A DNA stretch of 64,000 nt. Origin: Pseudofrankia sp. DC12 (GTDB lineage: Bacteria; Actinomycetota; Actinomycetes; Frankiales; Frankiaceae). A program made the position numbers and the translations under genes. The DNA is taken from positions 5,828,430 through 5,892,429 of the forward strand of contig NZ_KQ031391.1 of NCBI RefSeq assembly GCF_000966285.1, read 5' to 3'. The notes under the pieces were generated by a model. It searched no databases, was not told where the DNA came from, and saw only the letters and a program-made list of their open reading frames with translations. Of this stretch, positions 7,378 to 15,812 are shown piece by piece; within the stretch, counting starts at the first letter, position 1, and each line of letters opens with the position of its first letter.

Positions 7378-8927
7378 TCCACCTGGGCGGCGGCTGTCTC
7401 GTAACGTCGCGTTGGTGATCGTGTCGCGCCGATGGCGGTGACCAGCCTCTGGTCGATCAGAGCCGTCAGCGCCGCCTTGACCCGGGCGCTGGTGAGCCCG
7501 GTCATGCTCTCGATTTCCCGGCGGGAAAGCGGCCGCCCGGCCGAACGAATCGACTCAAGGACGAACCAGTCTCGCTCGGCCGGAACCGTCGTGCGGGATA
7601 TCGATGCGGCGGCCGCGTTCGTGAGCGTCGCGTTGCCTCTGGCGGCCGCCGCGAGGTCGGCGCGCCGCGGGGGAGGCCCGCTGAGGGTCACCTCGAACCA
7701 GGAAATGTGGTCGGCGAACCGAGGTGCGGGCAGGCCGGCTGCCGACATCGCCCGGACCATGGTGCGAATGCCGGAGGCGCGGTTCTCGCAGACCGTTCTG
7801 CCTTCGCCCGGCACCTCGACGTCCTCCAGGAGCTTGAGCAGAAGGGCATTGCGCGCCGACGACAGGCCGGGATCGCCGAGCGAGCTCACGCGGACAGCAC
7901 CGAAGAGGCCCCCGGGGTTGCGCACAGTTATCCGGTCCGGGTAGACCTCGACCTGGACCTGCGTGCCAAGTGAGTACTGGCCGAGGTCACGGTGGACAAC
8001 CGCGTTCACGACCGCCTCCCGCAGTGCTTCCAGCGGGTACTCGTACACGGTTGACGCGCCGCCGCCCGGCGCGATGACCGTGCCGCGGCGGATCGCGCGG
8101 GCAAGCTGGACGAGGGTCTCGCGAACTTGGATCGGAACTGGGCCATCGAACGCCCGATTCTCGAGAAAACGCATGCCGGTCGCGATCTCGGCGCCGTCGA
8201 CAGTCGGGTACTCGACGAACGTGACCTCGACCTGCGGGAAGAAGTGCTGCGGGAACCGGCCGAAGCAGAGCAGGCCGGCCAGCGAGGGCACCGGACCGGT
8301 GTCGCCAGGCACCAGGACCCGGGTGGCCAGCAGAAGCTCACGATCGCCGAGATCTCGGAAAGCGAACGGGCGCTGCAGACGCAAGCGCTGAAGGTAGGGC
8401 CCGACGATCTCCGGCATCAGGTCGTCCGGTGTGGCGGACTGGACAGGGACGGTGTCGTCAACCGGCTGGCCGCGGGCCGCGACAAGAGCGTGGACCTCGG
8501 CTGGACCGAGCCGGTAGTCACCATCGCCTACCCGGACGTAGGAGCCGTTCGCCATACCGGCGCCGCGGTAGTAGCAGGGCTTGGCGCTCCGATCCAGCTC
8601 AGCGACCTCCGCTACGACGAGCTGGACTCCCTCGAACTCCATGATTTCGATCAGTGGCGCCAGCGGCGGCGCCATCTGGTCGCGCGCGAGATCGGCCAAG
8701 GAGTCTCGGACCTTCTTCGGGTCGGTCACGCCGGTCGAGGCGAAACCCTGACTCTCATCAAGTCCCAGCAGGATCACGCCGCCGCCCGGTGAGTTGGCAA
8801 ACGCTGACAGCGTCTCCCGTGTCGACTTCGGCAGCTCACGAGTAGCGCGCTTGGCCTCCACCCGCGCGAGATCCGTCCGCGAGTCGCGCAGCGTGCGGAC
8901 GAGCTCGGCGAGTTCGGCGGTCAGCAT
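7374..8927 (-). CDS. AlbA_2 (Schlafen-type) domain and GHKL-type ATPase, RecG-like regulator
   Basis: 517 residues. The N-terminus (about residues 15-150) fits an AlbA_2/divergent AAA_4 nucleic-acid-binding domain: a conserved acidic/basic start (VEAKRATRELPKS), then FANSPGGGVILLGLDE and YYRGAGMANGSYVRVGD. A second region (about 300-410) fits the HATPase_c_4 ATP-binding domain, with EALREAVVNAVVHRDL, DRITVRNPGGLFG and ENRASGIRTMV. The C-terminus looks like a winged helix (SRREIESMTGLTSARVKAALTAL). Proteins of this build are annotated as transcriptional regulators or RecG-like helicases; the actual function is unknown, and some occur in defence islands. No ribosome binding site is visible; TAAGCT lies 6 nt before the ATG, which suggests a leaderless message. 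Confidence 0.8.
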   Translation of the reverse strand: MLTAELAELVRTLRDSRTDLARVEAKRATRELPKSTRETLSAFANSPGGGVILLGLDESQGFASTGVTDPKKVRDSLADLARDQMAPPLAPLIEIMEFEGVQLVVAEVAELDRSAKPCYYRGAGMANGSYVRVGDGDYRLGPAEVHALVAARGQPVDDTVPVQSATPDDLMPEIVGPYLQRLRLQRPFAFRDLGDRELLLATRVLVPGDTGPVPSLAGLLCFGRFPQHFFPQVEVTFVEYPTVDGAEIATGMRFLENRAFDGPVPIQVRETLVQLARAIRRGTVIAPGGGASTVYEYPLEALREAVVNAVVHRDLGQYSLGTQVQVEVYPDRITVRNPGGLFGAVRVSSLGDPGLSSARNALLLKLLEDVEVPGEGRTVCENRASGIRTMVRAMSAAGLPAPRFADHISWFEVTLSGPPPRRADLAAAARGNATLTNAAAASISRTTVPAERDWFVLESIRSAGRPLSRREIESMTGLTSARVKAALTALIDQRLVTAIGATRSPTRRYETAAAQVD

Positions 8928-8933
8928 AGCGAG

Positions 8934-8939
8934 AGCTTA
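8934..8939 (-). promoter_or_regulatory. Putative -10 box of a leaderless promoter
   Basis: TAAGCT on the minus strand, 6 nt upstream of the ATG at 8927, where no Shine-Dalgarno sequence exists. No clear -35 element is visible. Confidence 0.35.
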
Positions 8940-8998
8940 GCTCTACTTGGCGAAGCTTGGCGACGTTCTGGGCAGCTTGGCGCCCGTTGACCCGTGGT

Positions 8999-9392
8999 TC
9001 AGGCCTGCGCACGGTCGGCTGGGCGGCCTGGCAGGCCGCGGCTGAGGACGAGCATCGCGACGGCCGCGGCGGCCAGCAGTCCGAACAGCCAGGTCAGCCG
9101 GTGTGCGCCGGCCCTCGCCTGAAGCAGGCCCAGCAGTGTGATGCCGAGCGAGGCCGAGAGCTGGACCGACATGAACACGGCCGTGGTCCCCTGCGGCTGC
9201 TCGACCGGCGTCAGCAGCCGGAACACGCTGGCGAACGTTGGCGCCGCCGTCGCGCCGATCCACTGCCAGTGGCCGCTCGCGAGCAGCAGGCCGCCGACCA
9301 CCGGGCCAGGGCCGGCGCGACGTTGATGATCATCGAGATTGTCCCAGGACCCGGCCGACCCGGTCCTGGTGAGCCAGCCGGGCCGCGAGCAT
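8999..9392 (-). pseudogene. Remnant of an MFS drug transporter
   Basis: Read on the minus strand, the region starts with a fragment like the MFS cytoplasmic loop (LAARLAHQDRVGRVL) that hits a stop. Another frame reads MIINVAPAL, and a further shift continues GPVVGGLLLASGHWQWIG. Restoring one G in the CTGGCCCGG run would join APAL to GPVVGG. The longest open piece (8999-9301) then jumps to sequence like the last helices (FMSVQLSASLGITLLGLLQ and TWLFGLLAAAAVAML). The 5' half of a normal 450-500 residue transporter is absent. I conclude that it is a truncated, frameshifted and internally deleted transporter. The divergent TetR gene is its probable former repressor. Confidence 0.65.
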
Positions 9393-9407
9393 CAGCGAGC
9401 TGGGTGA

Positions 9408-10046
9408 ATGGCGGTTGTGGACGCGAAGCGAGTGGCTCGCCCGGACAAACGACGCGTCATCCTCGACGCGGCGGCGCCGATCTTCGGCGACGAGGGGTAC
9501 GAGCGGGCGAGCGTCGACGCGATAGCCTTGGCCGCCGGCGTCTCCAAGCCGACGATCTACAGCTACTTCGGCGGCAAGGAGCAGCTGTTCCGCGCGTCGG
9601 TCGCCGACTCGGCCGTCGAGCTGAACGCCGACGCCCTCGACGTGATCCAGCGGCTCGACCTGTCGGCGGCCGGTTGGCGTGACAGCCTGCGGGAGCTGGG
9701 CCGCCGGCTCGTCGAGTGCCAGCGCAGCCCGTGCTCGCTGTTCCTCGCCCGCATGATCGCGGCGGAGACGGCCCGAGACCCCGAGGTCTACCGGCTGGTC
9801 CGCGCCAAGGCGGAGGCTCCGATCATGGAGGCGCTCGCGGGTCGGCTGGCGATGCTCGGCAACGCCGGCCACCTGGTGGTCCCCGACCCGGCGCTGGCCG
9901 CCCACCAGTTCCTCGCGCTGATCGGCGCCGAGATCCCGGCGCTCACCGAGCACGGCACCGCGGCTGTTCCGGACGCCCTCATCCGGGCCGCCGTCTCGGC
10001 GGGCGTGGACACGTTCCTGCGCGCGCACGCCCACCCGCCCCGGTAG
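9408..10046 (+). CDS. TetR/AcrR-family transcriptional regulator
   Basis: 212 residues. The N-terminal helix-turn-helix (about residues 15-62) reads ILDAAAPIFGDEGYERASVDAIALAAGVSKPTIYSYFGGKEQLF, split here by family conventions into helix 1, helix 2 and the recognition helix SKPTIYSYF; this is a textbook TetR DNA-binding domain. The remaining helical ligand domain, about 145 residues, has no recognisable specificity. The ATG start has a weak upstream GAGCTGGG. An inverted repeat (CCAGGACC at 9344 and GGTCCTGG at 9362) lies about 40 bp upstream and is a candidate autoregulatory operator. The divergent neighbour is a broken MFS transporter, so this regulator may have lost its original target. 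Confidence 0.88.
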   Translation: MAVVDAKRVARPDKRRVILDAAAPIFGDEGYERASVDAIALAAGVSKPTIYSYFGGKEQLFRASVADSAVELNADALDVIQRLDLSAAGWRDSLRELGRRLVECQRSPCSLFLARMIAAETARDPEVYRLVRAKAEAPIMEALAGRLAMLGNAGHLVVPDPALAAHQFLALIGAEIPALTEHGTAAVPDALIRAAVSAGVDTFLRAHAHPPR

Positions 10047-10136
10047 GGCGCGACGGCCCGGCCCAGCCGGGTGCGCGCCGGCAGGTGCGGCGTCGGCCCG
10101 GCCCTGGTAGGACCGAGCCGCGCGCCCCGTCGCGGG

Positions 10137-10910
10137 TCAGCCGGCGGACGACTTCCGGATCGCTCCCAGCACCGTCTCGGCCAGCTCGGGCCGGCAGATC
10201 ACCAGGTCGGGCAGCAGCGGGTCAGGCTGGTTGTACCGCAGCGGGGAACCGTCGATCCGGGTCGCGTGCAGGCCCGCGGCGAGGGCGACCGCGACCGGGG
10301 CCGCCGAGTCCCATTCGTACTGGCCGCCGGCATGCAGGTAGACGTCGGCCTCGCCACGGATCACCGCGGAGGCCTTGGCGCCGGCGGAGCCCATCGGTAT
10401 GACGACTCCGCCGATCTCCGCGGTCACGTCGGTGACGAGCCTGGGTGCCCTGGTGCGGCTCGCGACCAGCCGTACCGGCCCGGCCGGCCCGGCTGGCGGC
10501 GGGGTGATCGTCGCGCTCGACAGCGTCACCCCGACGGCCGGCAGCGCGACCGCCCCGGCGACCAGCGCGCCGGCCTGCCAGAGCGCGACGTGGACCGCCC
10601 AGTCGGTGCGGCCCTCCTCGGCGAACTCGCGGGTGCCGTCGAGTGGGTCGACGATCCACACCCGGTCGGCCCCTAGGCGGACCGGGTCGTCGACGGCCTC
10701 CTCGGACAGGACGGCGTCCTTCGGGCGGTGCTGGGCTAGCGCCGCGGCGAGCAACCGCTGGGACCCCGCGTCGCCCGCGTCCTTGAGCGCTGGCCCGTCC
10801 GCGAAGCCCAGCTTGGCCCGGATCTCCAGGAGCCGTCGTCCGGCCTCTTCGGCCAGGTGGCTCGCGAGCTCGGCGTCGGACGGCTTGGCGGTCGTGGTGT
10901 CGATGCTCAC
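10137..10910 (-). CDS. cysQ: 3'(2'),5'-bisphosphate nucleotidase / inositol-phosphatase family (CysQ-like)
   Basis: 257 residues with the lithium-sensitive phosphatase signature: Glu70 in LSEE, and D88-P-L-D91-G-T in IVDPLDGTREF bind the metal ions, and a later YEWDSAAP supplies the third Asp. CysQ hydrolyses 3'-phosphoadenosine-5'-phosphate, a by-product of sulfate assimilation, to AMP. An inositol-monophosphatase role cannot be excluded from motifs alone. The start is GTG at 10910, reading VSIDTTTAKPSD. An ATP-sulfurylase-like gene diverges from it, which supports a sulfate-metabolism context. It converges with the TetR gene across a 90-bp gap. Confidence 0.82.
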   Translation of the reverse strand: MSIDTTTAKPSDAELASHLAEEAGRRLLEIRAKLGFADGPALKDAGDAGSQRLLAAALAQHRPKDAVLSEEAVDDPVRLGADRVWIVDPLDGTREFAEEGRTDWAVHVALWQAGALVAGAVALPAVGVTLSSATITPPPAGPAGPVRLVASRTRAPRLVTDVTAEIGGVVIPMGSAGAKASAVIRGEADVYLHAGGQYEWDSAAPVAVALAAGLHATRIDGSPLRYNQPDPLLPDLVICRPELAETVLGAIRKSSAG

Positions 10911-11098
10911 CGTCCTGAGTCTATGGCAGAGGTCTGCCGCGAATCGCGAGAATGGCGCGGCCCGGCTGGACTGCGCGGTCGGGGCCATCCTGCCGCATGC
11001 GGGGAATCCGGCGCTGGGCAGTGGGCGGCGGCGGGCCGCGACGTCCGGCCGGCTGACGACGGCCCGGCATAGCTGATCAGGACGGCAGGCTGGTCGGC

Positions 11099-12337
11099 AT
11101 GGGGAGCTGGTCGGCACGGCGAGCCATCGTCGTCGGACGGGCCGTCCGGTTGCGGGACGGTTACGGTCCGAAGGTGCCCATCCGTTGCCCCGTGCTCGTC
11201 GACGAGGACCGCGCCGCCGAGCTGGCAGCCGCCTCGGCCGGCTGGCCGTCGGCCCGGCTGACCCGCGCGCAGCTCGCCGATCTGGAGCTGTTGCTGCTCG
11301 GCGCGTTCGGGCCGGCGCCGAGCTACCCGGAGGACACCCTGCGCGACGGCTTGCGGCTGCCGTCCCTGGTAGTGCCGGCGCGGGAGGCGGCGGGTCTTGG
11401 CGCGGGCGACGCGTTGGCATTGCGCGAGCCAACGGGTGAGCTCGTCGCGGCGCTCCGAGTCGCGGGCGTACGCCGCCGTGGTGGCCCGGTGGACGCCGAC
11501 AAGGAGCGCACGGCGGCGCTGGCGCGGACGGCGAGCCGGGTGGAGCCTGACCGGCAGCCGGAGCCCAGCGGCCGGGCCCGGCTGGTGGGCACGGTCGCCG
11601 GGCTCCGGCTGCCGAGCCACCCCGACTACCCGTCGCTGCGGCTGGGCCCCATCGAGCTGCGCGCGGCCCTCGCCGAGCTTGGCTGGCTGCGCCCCGGCCG
11701 GTCGGCACCCTGGGCGGTCTGGGCCGACGGCCTCCTGCACACGGCGGACATCGCCCGGATCCGTGCCCTCACCCGGCAGGGCAAGTACTGCGTCGTGCTC
11801 GCTCCCGTCGGCGGGGCCGACCCGGCGGACCGGCGTTACCAGCTACGGGTGCGCGCACTGCTCGCGGCCCTCGACGCGCTCGACGAGCCAGTCCGCCCGA
11901 CCGAGGCGACCCTGGCGGCCGCCCCCCTCGCGGCCGAGGCCACCGGCGCGCCGGTGGCGCCACCCACGCGCACACCGACTCGGGTCGGCTCGGGCCAACC
12001 GGCACACGCGCTGCTGGTCCTGGTCCCGGTGGTGCCGAGCCCCGAGCTGGCGGCGCCTCGGGAGCCGGGGCTGTCAGCGACCTCCCCGCGCGGGGCCGCG
12101 ACCGGTGACGACACCGGCACTGCGGCCCGGGCCGCCGAGCTGAGCGCGCTGCGGGCCCATCTGGCCGAGTTCTACGGTCTGGGCGGCAGCCTCACCGGCC
12201 CGGCGCTCGGTGCCCCAGGGCGCGGCGAGCTGGCCGCGCTGCTCACCGCGGGCAGGCCGATCCCCGCCGAGCTCACCCCGCCCGGGGTGGCCGCCGAGCT
12301 CGCCCGCGCCCACGCCGAGGGCTGGCTGCTCGGCTGA
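11099..12337 (+). CDS. Degenerate ATP-sulfurylase-like protein without catalytic motifs
   Basis: 412 residues. Residues 50-125 (LTRAQLADLELLLLGAF, LRLPSLVVP, GDALALREPTGELVAALRV) match the order of features in the PUA-like N-terminal domain of ATP sulfurylase. Residues 205-260 (AVWADGLLHTAD, VVLAPVGGADPADRRYQLRVRALLAAL) align with the catalytic-domain start, where active enzymes have QTRNPxHRAH and a PxxGxxKPGD motif. Here the Gln-x-Arg-Asn quartet is replaced by WADG and the second His by Asp217, and the later GRDHAG region is missing. No APS-kinase P-loop is present. It is probably catalytically dead, perhaps a regulatory or scaffold protein. A GTG start at 11174 is an alternative. The homology is recalled, not searched. 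Confidence 0.6.
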   Translation: MGSWSARRAIVVGRAVRLRDGYGPKVPIRCPVLVDEDRAAELAAASAGWPSARLTRAQLADLELLLLGAFGPAPSYPEDTLRDGLRLPSLVVPAREAAGLGAGDALALREPTGELVAALRVAGVRRRGGPVDADKERTAALARTASRVEPDRQPEPSGRARLVGTVAGLRLPSHPDYPSLRLGPIELRAALAELGWLRPGRSAPWAVWADGLLHTADIARIRALTRQGKYCVVLAPVGGADPADRRYQLRVRALLAALDALDEPVRPTEATLAAAPLAAEATGAPVAPPTRTPTRVGSGQPAHALLVLVPVVPSPELAAPREPGLSATSPRGAATGDDTGTAARAAELSALRAHLAEFYGLGGSLTGPALGAPGRGELAALLTAGRPIPAELTPPGVAAELARAHAEGWLLG

Positions 12338-12388
12338 CGTCGGGCCGTCGGACGAGCGGGCCCACGAGTCTGGCGAGGAGCGGCTTGG

Positions 12389-13471
12389 TCAGGCGCCGAG
12401 TCCGGGTACTAGGCCGTCGAGGGCGGAAGTGAGGGGCTGGTCGAGCTGCTCGTAGGTGCAGGACTCAGGGGTGCGGTCGTCGCGCCACCTGACGAAGTGG
12501 GCGAGGTGCCGGAAGCGGGTGCCCTCCATGTGCTCGTACTTGACCTCCAGCACCCGCTGCGGGCGTAGCGGGACGAAGGACTGGTCCTTGGTCGCGTTCC
12601 AGCGATTGACGTTGCCCGGGAGGCGCTGGGCCTGGTGCGCCTCGGCGGTGGCCCAGTCCTGCCACGGGTGGCCGTCGCCGTCGCGCAGCACCAGCGGACT
12701 GAGCTCGTCGACGAGCTCGGCGCGGCGCTTGGCCGTGAACGCGCCGACGGCTCCGACGTGCTGCAGCTGGTGGTCGTCGTTGTAGAGACCGAGCAGCAGC
12801 GAGCCGACGAGCCGCCGCGCCTCGGTGGAGGACTTGTGCCAGCGGAAACCGGCGAGCACGCAGTCGGCCGTGCGGACGTGCTTGATCTTGAACATGACGC
12901 GCTTGTCGGGCTGGTACATGCCCGCCAGCGGCTTGGCGATCACGCCGTCGAGGTGTGCGCCCTCGAGCTCGACGAGCCAGCGGCCGGCGACCTCAAGGTC
13001 CGTGGTGGCCGGGGTGAGGTGGATCGGGGCCTTCACGTCGGCGAGTGCCGTTTCGAGAGCGGCGCGCCGCTCGGTGAACGGACGTCCGGTGTGGTCCTCG
13101 TCGCCGAGGGCGAGCAGGTCGAACACGATGAACGACGCCGGTGTCTGCTCCGCCAGCAGGGTCACCCGGGAGACCGCGGGGTGGATGCGCTGCTGCAGTG
13201 CCTCGAAGTCCAGGCCGGCGCCGGTGGCGATGACGATCTCGCCGTCGAGTACGCACCTCTCGGGCAGCTCGGCCTTCACCGCCCTGACCAGCTCGGGGAA
13301 GTAGCGGGTCATCGGCTTCTCGTTGCGACTGCCGAACTCGACCTCGTCGCCGTCACGGAAACAGATGCACCTGAACCCATCCCACTTGGGCTCGTAGGAC
13401 GCACCGGGCGGGATGGTCTGGACCGACTTCGCCAGCATCGGCGCGACGGGCGGCATCACGGGCAGGTTCAT
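12389..13471 (-). CDS. ligC: ATP-dependent DNA ligase, LigC-type
   Basis: A 360-residue ligase in two expected parts. The adenylation domain has the nucleophile motif EPKWDGFR, where Lys29 would be adenylated; FGSRNEKP (motif Ia); LDGEIVI (motif III); FDLLAL (motif IIIa); LDGVIAKP (motif IV); and MFKIKHVRTADCVLAG (motif V). An OB-fold domain follows to the C-terminus. This is the size of the stand-alone mycobacterial LigC enzymes, which act in repair rather than replication. No Ku or LigD polymerase gene is next to it. The ATG at 13471 starts directly on the conserved N-terminus. It converges with the sulfurylase-like gene. Confidence 0.9.
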   Translation of the reverse strand: MNLPVMPPVAPMLAKSVQTIPPGASYEPKWDGFRCICFRDGDEVEFGSRNEKPMTRYFPELVRAVKAELPERCVLDGEIVIATGAGLDFEALQQRIHPAVSRVTLLAEQTPASFIVFDLLALGDEDHTGRPFTERRAALETALADVKAPIHLTPATTDLEVAGRWLVELEGAHLDGVIAKPLAGMYQPDKRVMFKIKHVRTADCVLAGFRWHKSSTEARRLVGSLLLGLYNDDHQLQHVGAVGAFTAKRRAELVDELSPLVLRDGDGHPWQDWATAEAHQAQRLPGNVNRWNATKDQSFVPLRPQRVLEVKYEHMEGTRFRHLAHFVRWRDDRTPESCTYEQLDQPLTSALDGLVPGLGA

Positions 13472-13501
13472 CGGCTCATTGTCACTTGTCCTCGGCGAAT
13501 G

Positions 13502-15808
13502 TCATCGCGGCTGGGGGAGCGCCGGGAGGGCGTCGTTGTTCGCGACGATCGCGGGGCTGGCGAGCCAGCGCAGGTAGGCCGATCGCCGGGCCGGGGACAT
13601 CCGCTCCGGCGCCAGCGGCCGGCCGTCGGCGTCGAGGAAGTCATCCGCCGGGCCGGTGATGAAGCCGTCGACGCCCGGATCCCCGGTGAAGGTCCGGCGG
13701 ACGCCGGCCGCATCGGTCACCTCGACCGGCAGGATCGGGTCGTCGCCGCGTCTCAGCCAGACGGCTGTCGCCGACGCCCGGTAGGCCTCCTGCCAGCCGG
13801 GCAGGACGGTCGCCGCGGCTGCCACCCCGGCGATCGTCGCGAGCGCGTCGGCTCCGGGCCGCCCGTCCGGTCTTACCGCGTCGACGGCGGCAGCGACCGT
13901 CACTCCGACGGTGACGCCATAGAGGGTGCCGACCAGGTCGTCGACCTTGATGGCCTTGGCGATGGCGGCGAGCTGGTCGACCGCCAGGGCCGTCCGGTCC
14001 GCCTCGTCCTCGGCCGCCAGTTCGGCGCGCAGCGTCAGATTGGCGGCGGTGCGGGCCAGCGCCGTGAGGAAGAACGACACCGTGGCGGCCTGCTGAAGGT
14101 GGACGAGCGCGCGCGGGCTGGCCGGATAGGCGATCTGGCCGTCGCCGCGGTAGCCCCGGGTCGCAGCCCATCCGGACTGTTCGAGGTCGCCCGCCTGCCG
14201 CAGTGCGTCCGAGCCCAGAGCTGCCGCCCGCGGGCCGCCCGCGGCCAGAGCCTCCCCGAGCAGCGCCGCCCACAGCTCGGCTGGAATCCGGGCCCCCGCC
14301 GCAGGCCCGGCCAGGTGCGTCGACCAGGGCCCGCCCGCGCCGCCGCCAGTCGCGCGCCCGCCGGCCATGGCCGGCCAGGCCACGACCAGGCCTCGGCCTG
14401 AGGGGTCCCGCAGCGCGTCACCGGCGGGCAGCAGTGCCACGGCCGACCCGTAGAGCTCCGAGCGCCAGACGTGCAGCAGGTCGCCGATGGCGGCCCGCAG
14501 GCCGGTCGGGAGCGGCCAGGAGGTGTCCCGCCGCTGTCTGGGGTCGCTGTGGGTCACCTGGTATCGGTAGATCGTGAAGCCCAGGCGGGCGACGAAGGTC
14601 GCGGCGCCGGCCGGGTCGGCCCGGCGGGCATCGACTCCGCCGGCCCGGCCGACCAGGTACTCCCAGGCAAGGGGCACCTGGGCCGGGACGCCCGGCCTGA
14701 TCGGCGCAGGCAGGGCCGACAGGCGTGCGCCGGAGATCATCGCCTCCACGTGGTCGGCGGCGAACCGCGCGGCGAGTGTCGGCTCGTCCGCGATGGCCCG
14801 CAGCAGAGCGGCCGCGTACGCGGCCCGGTGCCGCCCCGCTGGATCAGAGCCCAGTAGTCCGACATCCCGCACGACCGGCGGGTGGCTGCCGACGCGTGCG
14901 CCGGGACCAGTGAGCGGCCCGTCGTGGGTGCGGTAGCGGCCGCCGGTGACGTCTGTCGTCGCGAAGAGGGCGTCGCCGAGCAGGCGCAGCGTGGCTGGGG
15001 CGAACCGACCGTGCGCGAGCAGCGGACCGAGCAGCGCCGTCTCGGCCTGGCCAGGTACGTCGTGGGTGTTGAGCCGGCTCAGCCAGGCCGCGGTGAGCCG
15101 CCCGGACTGGCTGAACGCCGCCAGTGCGGCCCCGAGCGTGGCTGTCAGGTCGCTGGCCAGGGCGGTGGGAAACCACCGGCCTGGGGCATCGGCGCGGGTA
15201 CGGTCGCCCCCGCGCGCGGGACCGACTCGGTAGCCGTGGACCGTCTCGGTGACCACGAACCCGCTCGCGCCGACGTGCTCGGCCAGGTGCAGCACGACGG
15301 CCAGCCGCGCTGGTCCGACGGCGTCGAGGACTCCAGCGGCGAAGTCCGGGTCACTCGCGGACGGACGCAGTTGGGCGGCGACGTCGGACAGCGACGCCAG
15401 GTCCGGTACTGGCGCGAGCGCGGCGCCCGCGAGCGCCAGCCCGAGCCGGGCACCGGCCGCCCGCGCCGCGCGGCTGTCACCGCCGAACGGGTCGGGCCGC
15501 AGCGTTACCGCGAGCCGCCCTCCGCTGCCGAGCTGAGCGCGGGTCCCGCTGGCGGCCGGCGCGCCGAGGCTCGAGTCGGCGGCCTGGACCAGCGCGATGC
15601 GGCGGGTGAGCGTCGTGGCCGATGCGTCGGCCCAGCCCGAGCCCGCGCTGAGCGCCGCGGCGGGATTCGCCGGCCAGCCGAGTGGTCCGAGCAGCGACAC
15701 CACGGTCCGCGCCCATCGACCCAGCAGGTCACGTAGGTCCCGCAGCCGCTGCGCCAGCACACGCGCCAGGGCTGGGTCGAGGACGACTCGTTCACTGGGG
15801 CCGGGCAT
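13502..15808 (-). CDS. Large Ala/Gly-rich protein, possible type VII secretion substrate or partner
   Basis: 768 residues. The ATG at 15808 lies 4 nt after the stop of the WXG-like gene, so the two are probably translationally coupled. The start reads MPGPSERVVLDPALARVLAQRL. Patches such as DPDFAAGVLDAVGPARLAVVL and TSWPLPTGLRAAIGDLL resemble large proteins (DUF6571-like) that sit beside small WXG proteins in other actinomycetes; this is from memory and tentative. A hydrophobic Gly/Ala stretch occurs near residues 620-645 (GTLYGVTVGVTVAAAVDAV). No known enzymatic motif is visible. It is followed downstream by the ligase gene after 30 bp. The coding frame is well supported by length and tight spacing; the function is not known. 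Confidence 0.7.
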   Translation of the reverse strand: MPGPSERVVLDPALARVLAQRLRDLRDLLGRWARTVVSLLGPLGWPANPAAALSAGSGWADASATTLTRRIALVQAADSSLGAPAASGTRAQLGSGGRLAVTLRPDPFGGDSRAARAAGARLGLALAGAALAPVPDLASLSDVAAQLRPSASDPDFAAGVLDAVGPARLAVVLHLAEHVGASGFVVTETVHGYRVGPARGGDRTRADAPGRWFPTALASDLTATLGAALAAFSQSGRLTAAWLSRLNTHDVPGQAETALLGPLLAHGRFAPATLRLLGDALFATTDVTGGRYRTHDGPLTGPGARVGSHPPVVRDVGLLGSDPAGRHRAAYAAALLRAIADEPTLAARFAADHVEAMISGARLSALPAPIRPGVPAQVPLAWEYLVGRAGGVDARRADPAGAATFVARLGFTIYRYQVTHSDPRQRRDTSWPLPTGLRAAIGDLLHVWRSELYGSAVALLPAGDALRDPSGRGLVVAWPAMAGGRATGGGAGGPWSTHLAGPAAGARIPAELWAALLGEALAAGGPRAAALGSDALRQAGDLEQSGWAATRGYRGDGQIAYPASPRALVHLQQAATVSFFLTALARTAANLTLRAELAAEDEADRTALAVDQLAAIAKAIKVDDLVGTLYGVTVGVTVAAAVDAVRPDGRPGADALATIAGVAAAATVLPGWQEAYRASATAVWLRRGDDPILPVEVTDAAGVRRTFTGDPGVDGFITGPADDFLDADGRPLAPERMSPARRSAYLRWLASPAIVANNDALPALPQPR

Positions 15809-15812
15809 CGCC

